A stretch of 64,000 nt of DNA from Histomonas meleagridis (GCA_020186115.1 WSYJ01000146.1:124001-188000), one strand, 5' to 3'. Shown: positions 1 through 11,339, counted from the stretch's first letter. A program made the numbers and translations. Notes: generated by a model from the letters alone, not told the origin.

Positions 1-1310
1 TTTTGAAATCCAAAATTATTAAAAGAAATATCAAATAAAACAAATAAATATCTTTAGCATTAATATCAATTCCTTCTTGTTCAAGAAGTAATTTAACAGT
101 TTCTGTATGACCATTTTCAGATGCGTAAATAAGTGCTGTCTTAAATGATTTAAATAATTTCCAAATATTATTTTTGAAATATCAAAATATTAAAATAAAT
201 TTTAAATAAAACAAATAAATATTTTTAGCATTAATATAAATTCCTTCTTGTTCAAGAAGTAATTGAATTATTTCTGTATGACCCATCCAAGATGCTAAAA
301 TAAGTGCTGTATCAAATAATTTAAATAATTTGCAAATATTATTTTGAAATAGAAAATTATTAAAATAAATTTTAAATAAAACGAATAAATATCTTTATTA
401 TTAATATCAATTCCTTCTTGTTCAAGAAGTAATTTAACTATTTCTGTATCACCTTTTTTTACTGCTAAAATAAGTGCTGTCTTAAATATTTTAAATTATT
501 CCCAAATATTATTTTGAATTTTCAAATTATTAAAATAAATTTTATACAGAGTAAATTGATATCTTTCGCATTGAAATCAATTCCTTTTTTCTCAAGAATT
601 AATTTAACAAATCTATTTTGATTTCTTTTAATTGCTAACAAAAGCAGTGTTTCAAATATATCAAAAAAAACTCCAAATTTTATAATGAAAAATTTTCAAA
701 TAGAATGAAAAAAAATTTTTATCATTTAAATCAATATCATTCTGATTAAAAAGGAACTGAAAAACATCATGATATTGGTTTTCATATGCTTTGTTTATTG
801 CTGTTTCTAATTACTTTGATGAAAAATCCATAATTTGATATAAAACATAAAAATGTTTTTATAAACGTTATGATTAATAAGTTAACATTCCTATAATTTA
901 AATTACATCCATTTTCAACAAGTAAACGAACAATTTCAAAATAACCTTTTTTACTTGCTATTAAAATTGCCGAATCAATTAAATTCAAGAAATACCATAA
1001 AATAAATAAGAACTGTTATAAATCAAATCAAGAAATAGTTCTCACATTAATATCAATATTTTTTTGCTCAAGTAAAAATTGAACAATTTCAACATGGTTA
1101 TTTGAACATGCTGCATGAAGAAGAGAAAAAAATTCATTAAATAAACATTAAATTATGATAAAAATCATTAAAAAATTTATACTAATTATATTAAAAAAAT
1201 ATTTTTTATATTAACATTTACACCTTTTTCTAAAATAAAAAATTTAACAATATTAATATATCCTTTTAAACATGCACAAATAGGAGCAAATTCAAATGAT
1301 ATTATAATAT
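1..1310 (-). repeat. Ankyrin repeat/spacer array of locus A
   Basis: About eight ankyrin-coding units on the minus strand are separated by AT-rich spacers with stops. The first residue (Thr) codons of four consecutive units end at 139, 310, 480 and 650, so the spacing is 171, 170 and 170 bp; the next is 154 bp away at 804. Each unit reads like TALIYASENGHTETVKLLL followed by EQEGIDINAKDI. Neighbouring units lie in different frames. Confidence 0.75.
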
Positions 1311-2488
1311 TCTAAAATCAATATTGAAATATAAAATTATTAAAACAAATATTAAACAAAATAAAAATATGTTTTCATAATAGAGATCAATTCCATCTTG
1401 CTCAATTAGATATTTAACAAGTTCAATATTTCCTGAATTTATTGCTTCAATTAAAATATCTTTTGGAATTTCATTTTTTCTGATGAAATATTTCGTCAGA
1501 AATAAATTACCTGTTTTTACTGATAGATTAATAATATCTTCATTAATTGTTAGCCCTTGTTCAAGTAAAAATGAGAAAACTTCAAAATTAAATGAATAAA
1601 GACATATCTTTGCTAACTCTTCTATTTTTTTATATTTCTCAAAATTATTATCATAAATATATTTAAAGACATCATTTCGATGAAATTTAATTGATACTTC
1701 ATATGCACCTTTAAATATTACACCTTGTTGTTCACATAAATGAATGATCTCTAAATTTCCGCCTGCAACTGCATATTTACCTGTGTTTGTTAAGATTGGT
1801 TTATTTAATAATAAAAATTTAAAACATTCAAGTGATCCAAAAAATGCTGCATAATCAATATATGAAACATGTTTTTCATTAATAAATGAACATCTTTCAA
1901 AATATGATGGTTCAATATATCCATTAAAATTAAAATTTGATTGTGATGTTATTTCTTGAAGTTCCTCAAGTTCGTCAAATCGAATTACTTTTGCTATTTC
2001 ATTTGGATTATTCCTTCTTTATCATATTTGCGTTGAAGTTCAATATCAATATTCGAAAGTTCTGTTAAATATTTGTCTTTACTTGGACATTCTTTTGCTT
2101 TAAATTGTAACAATATACTTTTATCTATAATATTTCGTTCAGTCATACTATGTAGAAGATATAATGATTCATTAGAGCTATATTTAAGGAGAACTTTTGT
2201 AAAAATATCAAAAATTCGAGAACAATATTTTTCTTTAGTTTGAATTAATTGAAGCATTTGAATACAAAGTTCACCATCATTGGTATTATATAAAATATAA
2301 GAATATATTAATTGACAAACAATATAATTAAAAGAGTATTGAGTTTTCTTGTGAAATAAAAACAATAATTGATTAACATTTTCTTCAATATTATCTCTTT
2401 TTATATCAAAAATAATTTTTTCTATCTTTTGTAGGTATTTGAGTTCAGATGTTCTTTTCTTTTTATTTTGCTTTGGTTTTTTATTCAT
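1..2488 (-). pseudogene. DUF3447/ankyrin family locus A, frameshifted, runs off the left edge
   Basis: The first frame starts at the ATG at 2488 (MNKKPKQNKKKR) and runs to 1994. It encodes the N-terminal helical domain shared by all ankyrin loci in this window. Next to its stop the homology moves to another frame at about 2005-2016, where one base is missing relative to the intact copies; the resumed frame carries IAKVIRFDELEELQE and a DUF3447-type block (YIDYAAFFGSLECF, NTGKYAVAGGN, HLCEQQ). That frame reaches about 1320, followed by ankyrin repeats. Ankyrin domains bind proteins; no target can be named. I infer a recently inactivated family member, although a sequencing error at one base is possible. 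The 3' end lies outside the window. Confidence 0.75.
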
Positions 2489-2808
2489 TAAATATAATGT
2501 CAAATCAAAATTTAATTGAATTACAAAAAAGTACTAGTATATAAAACCGTTCAATTTTACGCATAAGGGTAAATTAGGGACATGTTTATTTAAAAAATAA
2601 CTATTTATAATGTTCTTACGTGTAGCTATTTGTGCTGATCAAATAATATATGTTAGTCAAATTATTTTAATCTAGCGCTGTACAGAACCATTAGGTTTTA
2701 TAAGAAAGAAGGAAGATGCAGTAAACCTTTGATTGTGCCACAAGCAATGATGACATCATTTAGGTACGTTATGAAAACATGCAAAGTAATGTTTCGAACA
2801 ATTGTCGC

Positions 2809-3305
2809 TTCAATGTTTGCGTTTTAGGCGAAACTGGTTTTGGCAAAGTCTAACATACTGTGAATGGTCGTTATCAAGAACTTAATTTTCAATATAAGCC
2901 TATTGATAATGTTTACCAATACTCCACACATTTAACAACAGAAAAATTGAATTTGATATCAAACTTGTAAGTAATTTTTGGGATGTACATTTTGATATAG
3001 CTGTTGAAAGAGAAAGGGGAAAAAGGTATTATACCTTGAAAGCGCGTTATCTTGTATTAGTAAAGCAAATGTCCCGGTTGGTAAACAACAGCTATTTTGT
3101 ATAACATGTTCATAGAGACAGTAGTTAAACGGATAACATGTTCGTATAGGTTGTATCCGACGGTAAAAGATTAGCTCGCTAAGTGCTCCATTTTTGAAAC
3201 TTCTGTACTTTTGGGAATTAATGTCGAAAAACCATTTGAAGAATTTGCCCAAATAATCATAAAACGGGAAGAAAAAAAGAAAAGAGGGAACAAATTTGTT
3301 CCATA
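2809..3305 (+). pseudogene. Small GTPase (Ras superfamily) pseudogene
   Basis: Pieces of a small GTPase appear in order but in different frames. A P-loop-like VCVLGETGFGKV is at about 2812, followed at once by a TAA. A switch II-like segment (FWDV, then GKRYYTLKARYL) is at about 2974-3052. A G5-type segment (ETSVLLGINVEKPFEEFAQ) is at about 3195-3255. Several stops and frame changes separate them, so it cannot make a functional GTPase as written. The subfamily is uncertain; Rab, Ras and Ran are all possible. Confidence 0.6.
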
Positions 3306-3829
3306 AGTTAATTTGTTTATAAAATTTTTTTTGTTCTCTCCATCAACAGTAACAATACTTTGGTAAACTGACACTGACGTTAAACTATTCGATAATTATC
3401 TGAATTATATATATCCTAATCTTTACGATTTCCATTCTTGAATCCAATTTGTTTTGTCCAATGCTCATGGATGTTGTTTATAAGCAACATTATAAATATA
3501 AATTTGAAATAAATCCAAAATGCATTTAATTTTAAGGTTTTTATCATTTTCAAACTGCCGCGATAATATTTTAATATTTTTACTTTTCAAGCTCCAATGG
3601 GAGAGTAAAATTTTTCATGAAAAAGATGAAAATATATGTTATCTTTGTTTCATGAGAAAAGCATGCTTTTTGGCGATTTTACAACAACTTTTTTGTGGAA
3701 ATTGCAACATTTTGTGAAAATAAACCTTTTTCATTCAATATTTTCTATGAGGTCTCGCAACCCCAACATTTCAATTAAAAGTCATGCAAAAACATTTAAA
3801 ATCCCAAGAATCACAAAAAAAAATTTCAA
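3306..3829. other. Intergenic, no gene seen
   Basis: AT-rich DNA between the GTPase relic and ankyrin locus B. The short open frames at 3520-3717 and 3636-3938 have no recognisable domain and the second overlaps the start of locus B, so I do not call them. Confidence 0.5.
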
Positions 3830-5982
3830 ATGCAATCTCATTCCGAGATTAGCGAAACCTTCGAAAATAATGATATTAAATCGAAACCTACAATCATGGA
3901 ATTATTATTTAAACTTGAACAAATCATTTTTAATTTAACTCAAGATAACTTTGAATTAACAATTGATCAAACAATGAAATTATTCGATTTAGATTTCCCA
4001 TATTCATATAATAAAATTATTAGTAATTTGGTTTATTTTGCATTTTATTCTAATAACGAACTTAATATATATTTAAATTATTTGGAAACAATACAAATAA
4101 AAGAAAAAGAAATTCAAAAAAATGTTACAAATATAACAAAAATTTTTAGTAATCATATAAGTAAAATAGGTTCTCAAGAATCATATTATTTACTTGAGGA
4201 AATGATTAGACGAAATTTGATTGATTCTAATATTACTAAAAATATTCGATCATTTTATTTTATGCATTATAAAGTAAACCCTGATATTTATGCTAAATTT
4301 TATATTTCACCTCATGAAGCATTTTTTACTTATGAAGAACTATCAAAGAATGATTTTGAACTTCATAAGCAATTAATTAAAAAAGGTGTTAATCCAAATG
4401 AAATTGCAAAAATAATTCGAAATGATGAAATAGAAAAACTTCAAGAAATATCATCACAAAATGATTTCGATTTTAATCAAACAATTCCAAAATCGGTTTA
4501 TGAAAGATGTTCATTTATTAATCAAAGAAATGTTACATTAATTGATTATGCAGCATTTTTTTCTTCTATAAAATGTTTTAAATATTTACTTATGAATGGT
4601 GCAAGTGTAGGAAATACAGGCAAATATGCAATTGCAAGTGGAAATGTAGAAATCTTTCATTTATGTGAACAAAATCATTCATCATTTGAAGAATCATATG
4701 AAACAGCAATTCAATTCCATCAAAATGATGTCTTTAAGTATGTTTATGAAAATAAATTAGAACAAATATATGAAAATGCTCAATATTTAATACGTAAATT
4801 TTCGTCAAAAGGACATTCTTGTCCAGTCAATATCAATGACTTGGGATGTTTATGTATAAAAACAGGAAACTATGAAATTTTTTCATTTTTACAAGGAGTA
4901 GGGCTGAAAATAAATGATAGTATTATTGATGAAGCAGCAAAAGTCGGAAATTTATATCTTGTTAAATATTTCCTTCAAAATAATCAAACCCCAAAAGATA
5001 TTTTTATTTTCTCTTCGGAATCAGGAAATATTGAACTTGTGAAATATGTTTTTGAACTAAAAGAAATTAATATTAATGCTATGTATAATTCAAAATTATA
5101 TTTAATGCTTATTTTAATGTTTTATTTACAAATGATATTTGGAAATTATATAAATTATTAGAGACAGCATTTTTAAAAGCATCTGAAAATGGCCATATAG
5201 AAATAGTTAAATTTCTTCTTGAACAAAAAGGAATTGATATTAAAGCTAGAGGCGTTTGTTTGATTTCATTAAAATTTGCTTTTATAATTTTATATTTCCA
5301 TATAAAATTTGCGAACTATTTATTTTATTTCAAACACCACTTATTTTGGCATCATTAAATGGTCATATAGAAATTGTTAAATTACTACTCGAACAAAAAG
5401 GAATTGATATTAATAATAAAGATATTTATTTATATTATTTGATATTTCTTTTAATAATTTTGGATTTCAAAATAATATTTAGAAATTATTTAAAATATTT
5501 AAAACAGCACTTATGTATGCATCTGAAAATGGTCATATAGATATAGTTAAATTACTTCTTGAACAAGAAGGAATTGATATTAATGCTAAAGATATTTGTT
5601 CGTTTTATTTAAAATTTATTTTAATAATTTCGGATAACAAAATAATATTTGGAAATTATCTAAATTATTTCAAACAGCACTTATGAAAGCATCTGAAAAT
5701 GGTCATACAGGAACTGTTAAATTAATAAATGAAAGAAAGGTAAATACAAATACCTTTGATTTTAGTGTATTAACGAACAAAAATAACTTCTTGTTATTAA
5801 ATGGTTTTCAAAATAATTTTAAATTCAAGGAAGATACTCATAAAAATTCAAATAACAAAAATATTTCTGGGTCTAAACATATTGACATAAGTACACAAAC
5901 TAATAATATTGAAATCAATTCAAGAAAAACATCATCTAAATCATTACATTATCAAAATGTAATCCATATAAATTTACAATAA
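3830..5982 (+). CDS. DUF3447/ankyrin repeat protein, locus B
   Basis: A 443-codon frame starts at the ATG at 3830 (MQSHSEISETFENND) and stops at 5161. Residues 1-190 form the family's helical N-terminal domain. Residues about 190-340 hold the conserved block PNEIAKIIRNDEIEKLQE, LIDYAAFFSSIKCFKYLLMN and HLCEQNHSSF, which resembles Pfam DUF3447. Two degenerate ankyrin units follow. The last 30 or so codons of the frame are AT-rich spacer. Four further ankyrin units start at 5164, 5334, 5504 and 5674, each in a different frame from its neighbours. The last unit continues without a stop into a unique Asn/Ser-rich tail ending at the TAA at 5982. Making a single protein requires the spacers to be removed. 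A cytoplasmic protein-binding role is inferred from the family; the partner is unknown. Confidence 0.7.
5164..5766 (+). repeat. Ankyrin repeat/spacer array of locus B, exact 170-bp period
   Basis: Thr codons of the four units sit at 5164, 5334, 5504 and 5674: three intervals of exactly 170 bp. Each unit is 31 codons (TALMYASENGHIDIVKLLL, then EQEGIDINAKDI) and each spacer is 77 nt, with a conserved ATATTTGGAAATTATTTAAA-like stretch shortly before the next unit. Because 170 mod 3 is 2, the units occupy three different frames. Confidence 0.85.
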
Positions 5983-6269
5983 AAAAATTTAAAGGGAATT
6001 ACTTTAACAAACTCAAAATGTTCATAAAAACATCATAATTATAGTGAAAATTTGATGAAATTACTTCTTTTATCGATTTATGTGATTGTAGTTCAGATTT
6101 GTTGATTTGAAGAAATTTTGGGTAGACTAAACTTTGAAATCAAAGAAATTTTTGGCAGATGTTGTAAAATTATCAAAAAGTTACGATTTGTTTAATTGAA
6201 TGCATGATTCAAGTATTTTGAGCTGTTCGTTTTGTGCCTCAAAAAAGAAAAATGTGAACGTTAAAAAAA

Positions 6270-6605
6270 ATGAATGTACAAAATGACCTTGTTGAATATG
6301 CGCGAGACATTTTGAAAAAAGTTATTATCCAAGGAGATATAAAATCACTACATGATTCTTTGGTTGATGAACTTCATGATGTTTTAACTATACAAATACT
6401 TGCGCAACGGATTTCAAAAATTGATGAAATTTCAGAAATTAGAAATGCAACAGAGCCAAAGCTTAATTTACTTTCTCCTGGCTTTTGGACTTTTGATATA
6501 CCTGTGATCATCAAATCGACTGAATGGCTTGCTCACTTCTCTATCAATTCCTCGCATAAAATCAATGACTTTAACTTTTCTCAAAAACCACATTTCATAT
6601 TTTAA
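6270..6605 (+). CDS. Hypothetical protein, 111 aa
   Basis: An open frame from the ATG at 6270 (MNVQNDLVEYARDILKK) to the TAA at 6605. The first 70 residues are charged and probably helical. The last 25 residues (INDFNFSQKPHFIF) look less like coding sequence. An AACGTTAAA stretch lies about 10 nt upstream, loosely like the AACGGTT promoter element seen elsewhere in the window. I do not recognise the family; it could be a truncated fragment. Confidence 0.3.
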   Translation: MNVQNDLVEYARDILKKVIIQGDIKSLHDSLVDELHDVLTIQILAQRISKIDEISEIRNATEPKLNLLSPGFWTFDIPVIIKSTEWLAHFSINSSHKINDFNFSQKPHFIF

Positions 6606-6800
6606 TCCACACAAAGTAATTTGCAACAATTTCTGATATATTTTTTTACAAGCATTCAATATCACTCAAAAAATGGTGGTTGGATGACCAGTTATATAGT
6701 CAAAATTTCAAATCACCATTTTTACAACAAATAAATCGAATCTGCTCAAGGAGAAAATACAATACGAAATCAAAATAAATGGGATTTAAATTTATTTAAA

Positions 6801-6895
6801 ATACCACTTATTTTAGCTTCTGATAGAGGTCATACAGAAATAGTTAACTATTGCTTCTTAATGAGAAAGGAATTGATGTTAATATTTATACATCG
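6801..6895 (+). pseudogene. Solitary ankyrin repeat relic
   Basis: The bases encode IPLILASDRGHTEIVN, then a 1-base frame change inside the LLL segment, then NEKGIDVNIY. It is preceded by the typical TTTAAATTTATTTAAAAT spacer end. No N-terminal domain is attached, so this is a stranded piece of the family. Confidence 0.65.
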
Positions 6896-7262
6896 ATTAA
6901 TTAAAGCGATCTGCTATTGTGACATAAACAAGATAACTATAAATTTCTGATATTTATCATGTGTATGCATTGCAAGTACTTGCTTCATTAATGATTTTGT
7001 ATGAAATTTCTATTATTATAGAAGGCACATTTGCTGAAGTTTCAAGAAAAAATTAATTTGTGATTTATTTGTTCATTTACAGATACTTAAGTTTTAAACC
7101 TAAAAAAACGAAAGTATAAAGTATCCAAAATATTAATTTTTACTACTTGTATTACAATTTAATGTACTTTTATGGAAAAGCTAGAATGAGACACATGTGA
7201 TTTATTTATAATCAAATGTCTAATATATAATCTATTTTGATGATATCATCAACAATTGGATG
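6896..7262. other. Intergenic, no gene seen
   Basis: AT-rich stretch between the ankyrin relic and the 3' end of locus C. No conserved frame or structured repeat was seen on either strand. Confidence 0.5.
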
Positions 7263-8922
7263 TCAAAAATAGCATCCATATTTTTTATAATATGCATCTT
7301 GCAGCAAATCATAAACCTCATCGCCTGGAAAGGCGTAATAGAATACGCCATAAAATAATATGAAGAAATTCCAATTAAGTAAAATATACATATAATTATG
7401 ACAACAAACCTCAAATAAAATCAATAAACATCAGTTTGCTCAAAATCAGTATCTTCTCTTTCAAGAAACAATTTTACAATACCAGCATCACCATTAAAAT
7501 AAGCAATATTAAAAGCACAACCAATCAAATTAAACAAACATAAGATTATTTTAAAATACATAAAACAATAGTTAAAAACATTGATATAACAAATAATACA
7601 TTTGGAACATTAATATCAGTCTCTTTTTGATCTAAAAGAATCTTAACAATCTTAATATTACGATTTAAACATGCTGTCATAAGTAGTGTCAAAAATAATT
7701 TGAATAATCTCCATGATATTATATAAAAAATCAAATTAACCAAAAAAATATTTTTTTCATTAACATCAAAATATTTTCCTAGTTTAGAAATTATTTCAAA
7801 ACATTCGGATGAATTTCCTGATTCAGATAATGCAAGAAGAATTTTATAACTATCACAGTATTTGTAATTCACATCTTTAACCACAAATATGTTTCCAATT
7901 CTTAAAAATTCATAAATGATTTCATTACTTATCTTCAATCCTTCATTTTCCAAAAATGTGAAAAGCTCATAATTACAATATTTTATACATTTAATTCCTA
8001 AACTTGTTTTAACGTTTTGATTTATATGTTTTTTATCATAAAAATAATGGAAAATATCATTTCTATGATATTCTATTGCTATTTCTAATACGTCTTTACA
8101 TGGTGAGTGATTTTGTTCGCATAAATGAATAATTTCAATATTTCCTCCTGCAACTGCATATTTAAGTGAATTATTTACATTTGCACCATTCATTAGCAAA
8201 TATTTAAAACATTTAAGTGAACCAAAAAATGCTGCATAATCAATTAATGTAACATTTTCTTGATAAATCAAAGAACATTTTTCATATATTGGTGGATCTG
8301 TCTTTTGATTATAATTAAAGTTTGTTTGTGATGCTTTTTCTTGTAAATTTTCAAGATCATCATTTCTAATAAATAATGTAATATCCATTGAATTAACTCC
8401 TTCGTTGATATACTTTTTATAAATTTTTAAATTATGTTTGTAAAGATCGCAAATATATATTCTAAATTGTTCGATATCTTCTTCTTAAATATTTGAAATC
8501 ACTTCTTTTGTTTTATAATGTAAAAAATATGGAACTTTTAAATCCGTTCGAAAATGAGGTTCAATTAATTTTTGTCCAATCATCTTTCCAAGTATATAAT
8601 ATGATTCTTGTGTTTTTAATTCAACAAGAAACTTACAAAAACATGATATTATCTTTGGATTGCTTAATTCCTTTTTGTCTTGTATATTTTCAATTAATTG
8701 TAAATAATTAAGATATATTATTGGCTCATGTTTTTTGAATTTAAATACTGAATATACATACCTGCAAACTAGAAGATAAAATGAAAAAGGAAATTCTTTT
8801 GTAAATATATTTATTGTTGATTGAGCACATAATTCTACGTTATCTTTATCTAATGTGAAAATAATGGACTCCAATAATTTTGTAATTTTTCTCCATCCAA
8901 TGATCTTCTTATTACTTCGCAT
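7263..8922 (-). pseudogene. DUF3447/ankyrin family locus C with one in-frame stop
   Basis: The likely start is the ATG at 8922 (MRSNKKIIGWRK); a longer frame to 8964 begins only with TTG. The N-terminal domain runs to a TAA at 8487-8485. The same frame then resumes (EEDIEQFRIYICDLYKHN) into INEGVNSMDITLFIRNDD and the DUF3447-type block (LIDYAAFFGSLKCFKYLLMN), so one nonsense codon splits an otherwise intact reading frame. Ankyrin units begin at 7689, 7519 and 7349, exactly 170 bp apart. The last unit is diverged and ends at a TGA at 7265-7263. One spacer (about 7690-7750) happens to be in frame and open. Either a recent pseudogene or a short product of the N-terminal domain alone. Confidence 0.7.
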
Positions 8923-8999
8923 TTTTATATAGTGACTAAAGTTCGAGTAAATAAAAAGTGTCAAATGAAATGGAAAAGAAATGTAATTAAATTAAACAC

Positions 9000-9245
9000 A
9001 AAAATCTACTACAGATATTACAAAAAATTGAGGAAATTATTTTAAATTTAAATGGAGATAACATTTCATAATCTGTTAATTCAACTTTAATATTTATAAA
9101 TATGCATTTTACATATTTATTCAATCTTATTATTTGTTAAAAAAAAAAAAAAAAGCAATTTAGATATAAATAGAATAATAAATGTTTTTGGTCATCTTCT
9201 CATTACAATCACAAGAATCTAATTATCTTCTTGAAAAAAAATAAA
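9000..9245 (+). pseudogene. Relic of the ankyrin-family N-terminal domain
   Basis: Translation gives LLQILQKIEEIILNLNGDN, then a stop, SVNSTLIFI, then after a frame change INVFGHLLITI and SQESNYLLEKK. These line up with the N-terminal domain of loci B and D (KLEQIIFNL, IYGHFLV, TQESYYLLSK). Several stops and shifts; no DUF3447 or ankyrin part follows. Confidence 0.6.
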
Positions 9246-9252
9246 GAAACTG

Positions 9253-9670
9253 CAATGAATTCAAAAAGTTGTTTTTTCTTTTTTGTTTAGAGCCTCCAAT
9301 CATGAACGAATTGCTTCAGGATTCATTCTACTTACACAACAATTCAATCAAAAAAATTTGTAAAAACAGATTTTTGCTTTGATCATTAGATATTGAAAAT
9401 CATGTAATTTAAAAAAAGTAAAATAAACCCTTAAAATTAACATAAAAAATATTAAGTATCTTGAGTCTCATATATATCTTGAATTTGAACTTCTTTTTTA
9501 ATTCTGAAACCCAAAAAAGTTTTGGAGATTGTTCACATAAAAAGATAAGATAACAAAATTTGAACAGTATAATTTCATTTATATAAAAAAATTTATTTCA
9601 ATTTTATTATATTTAATTCAGAGGAAATGAAAAAATTAATTTTTTAATTCAAAACGACCGTTTATTAGAT
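9253..9670 (+). repeat. Dispersed repeat, copy 1
   Basis: Bases 9253-9420 resemble 18468-18640 (shared AGAGCCTCCAATNATGAA and GACAGATTTTTG stretches). Bases 9480-9670 resemble 20140-20345, ending in AAAACGACCGTTTATTA at 9651-9667. The second copy is split by the Tc1-like element at 18693-20118. A shorter third copy of the end lies at 11660-11732. The repeat ends at a strong promoter-like motif and, in copy 2, leads straight into a BspA gene, so it may be the 5' region of a gene family. Confidence 0.55.
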
Positions 9671-10091
9671 CTACATTGTTGTTTTCAAAATATGTAAAGT
9701 TCAAAAATTTATTTTTCAAAACTTGAAATACGCCAGTAAACGTTGATAAGCTTCGTAATTTTTCAGATGTTTATTTAAAACTGTCATCAAAGGTGTGCAG
9801 CACTTTTTACTAATTCAGAAAAATCAATTGAAAACAAGTTTTGAATTTGTGGATGGTCAGCCTCAAGATTGGTCACTAGTTGTATCTTTAAATTTAGGCT
9901 ATTCTGATGAAGTTTATAAAGAAATTCTTCATCAACAAACATTTATCATAAAATGTTTTTAATTTTTCCTAATAATATCTTCTCAATCACAGGAAAAAAA
10001 TCAAATTTTCCAAAAAACGAACACATTTTACATGTAAACCATCCAAAAAATTGAGCCTTTGTCACGGCCACTCCTCCGGCAGAAAAACAAA
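9671..10091. other. Upstream region of the eIF4A gene
   Basis: A diverged fragment at about 9846-9960 reads FVDGQPQDWSLVVSLNLGY, then SDEVYKEILHQQ, and ends in a TAA. I do not recognise it; it may be a piece of a lost gene. The sequence TCACGGCCACTCCTCCGGCA at 10062-10081 lies just before the eIF4A start codon and is GC-rich relative to its surroundings. Confidence 0.35.
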
Positions 10092-11339
10092 ATGTCGTAC
10101 CAAAAAAAAAACAACAGGCGCTTTCGTCGGAGGGAACAACCCGCTGAAGAAAACCCAAACTTTACAGCAAATTGGGACCAAAGAATTGATGATTTTGAAC
10201 AGATGGGCCTGAATCAACAACTCGTCCATGGTATTTATAGTTATGGATTTAAGCATCCTTCCGATATCCAATCATTAGCAATTCAACCAATTATTGAAAA
10301 AAGACAAGTTATTGCTCAAGCTCAATCAGGTACTGGTAAAACTGGTGCTTTTGGTATCGGAATATTAAATAACCTTGATCTGTCCCTCCAAAAAACACAA
10401 GCACTTGTTCTTTCCCCAACACGTGAACTTGCTACTCAAACGTTTACATTTATGAAGGAAATTGGAATTAAAATGAATGGCCTTACAATTGAACTTTTCA
10501 CAGGAGGCCACTCCGAATCCGAAGATCAAGATAAAGCATCCAGCCTTCCAATGGTAGCTGTTGGTACACCTGGCCGAGTCTTATCATTGATTGAATCAGG
10601 ACATCTCCGATGTGAAGACCTTGTTATGGTTTGTCTTGATGAAGCTGATGAAATGCTTTCACAAGGTTTCATTGAGCAAATCCAAGAAATATTCAGGTAT
10701 CTCAATCCTACCATTCAAATTCTTCTATTTTCTGCTACTGTACCACCAGAAGTCTTCAACATTGCTGAGAAGTTTATGGTTGATCCCATTAAGATTCTTG
10801 TTAAAGCAGAGAAGCTTACACTCGAAGGTATCCGTCAGTTTTACGTAAACGTCGGAAAAGAAAACCGTAAAATGGAAACATTGGCCGATCTCTTTGGCCG
10901 TTTTCGCATTCAAAAAGCTGTTATTTTTGCCAACACAAAAGATGTTGTTGACTACATCAAGGAACAAATGGAGCGGGAGAACTTTATGGTCTCTGCCATC
11001 CATTCAGGGCTTCCACAATCTGAGCGTGATAGGATCATGCAGCAGTTCCGTGTAGGAGCAACAAGAGTATTAATCGGAACTGATCTCATTGCACGTGGTA
11101 TCGATGTTCAACAAGTTACACTTGTTATGAACTTCGAAATGCCAATTGATCGCGAAAGTTATTTGCACCGTATTGGTCGAAGTGGTAGATATGGTAGAAA
11201 AGGTATCGCAATTAATATTTGTTGTGGGAGAGAAATGAGAATTATTGCTGATTTAGAGAAATTTTATAATACAAATATTGAGGAGTTACCAAGTACAATT
11301 AGCGATATTGTACAAGAAGCAAACGAACAATTTGAATAA
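10092..11339 (+). CDS. DEAD-box RNA helicase, eIF4A type
   Basis: ATP-dependent RNA helicase of the eIF4A/eIF4AIII group, which unwinds mRNA 5' leaders for translation initiation or serves the exon junction complex. The 415-residue product has all helicase motifs: Q motif region (DIQSLAIQ), motif I AQSGTGKT, Ia PTRELATQ, GG/TPGR, II DEAD (LDEADEML), III SAT, IV VIFANT, V GTDLIARGID and VI HRIGRSGRYGRKG. I place the start at the ATG at 10092 (MSYQKKNNRRFRR) because the frame upstream begins only with TTG. The length matches the family. It is intact and better conserved than anything around it. Choosing between eIF4A and eIF4AIII would need a tree. Confidence 0.93.
   Translation: MSYQKKNNRRFRRREQPAEENPNFTANWDQRIDDFEQMGLNQQLVHGIYSYGFKHPSDIQSLAIQPIIEKRQVIAQAQSGTGKTGAFGIGILNNLDLSLQKTQALVLSPTRELATQTFTFMKEIGIKMNGLTIELFTGGHSESEDQDKASSLPMVAVGTPGRVLSLIESGHLRCEDLVMVCLDEADEMLSQGFIEQIQEIFRYLNPTIQILLFSATVPPEVFNIAEKFMVDPIKILVKAEKLTLEGIRQFYVNVGKENRKMETLADLFGRFRIQKAVIFANTKDVVDYIKEQMERENFMVSAIHSGLPQSERDRIMQQFRVGATRVLIGTDLIARGIDVQQVTLVMNFEMPIDRESYLHRIGRSGRYGRKGIAINICCGREMRIIADLEKFYNTNIEELPSTISDIVQEANEQFE

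Noticed and set aside
10059-10092. Earlier start of the eIF4A frame
   Set aside because: The extension begins with TTG and encodes the GC-rich leader; the ATG at 10092 gives the normal eIF4A N-terminus.
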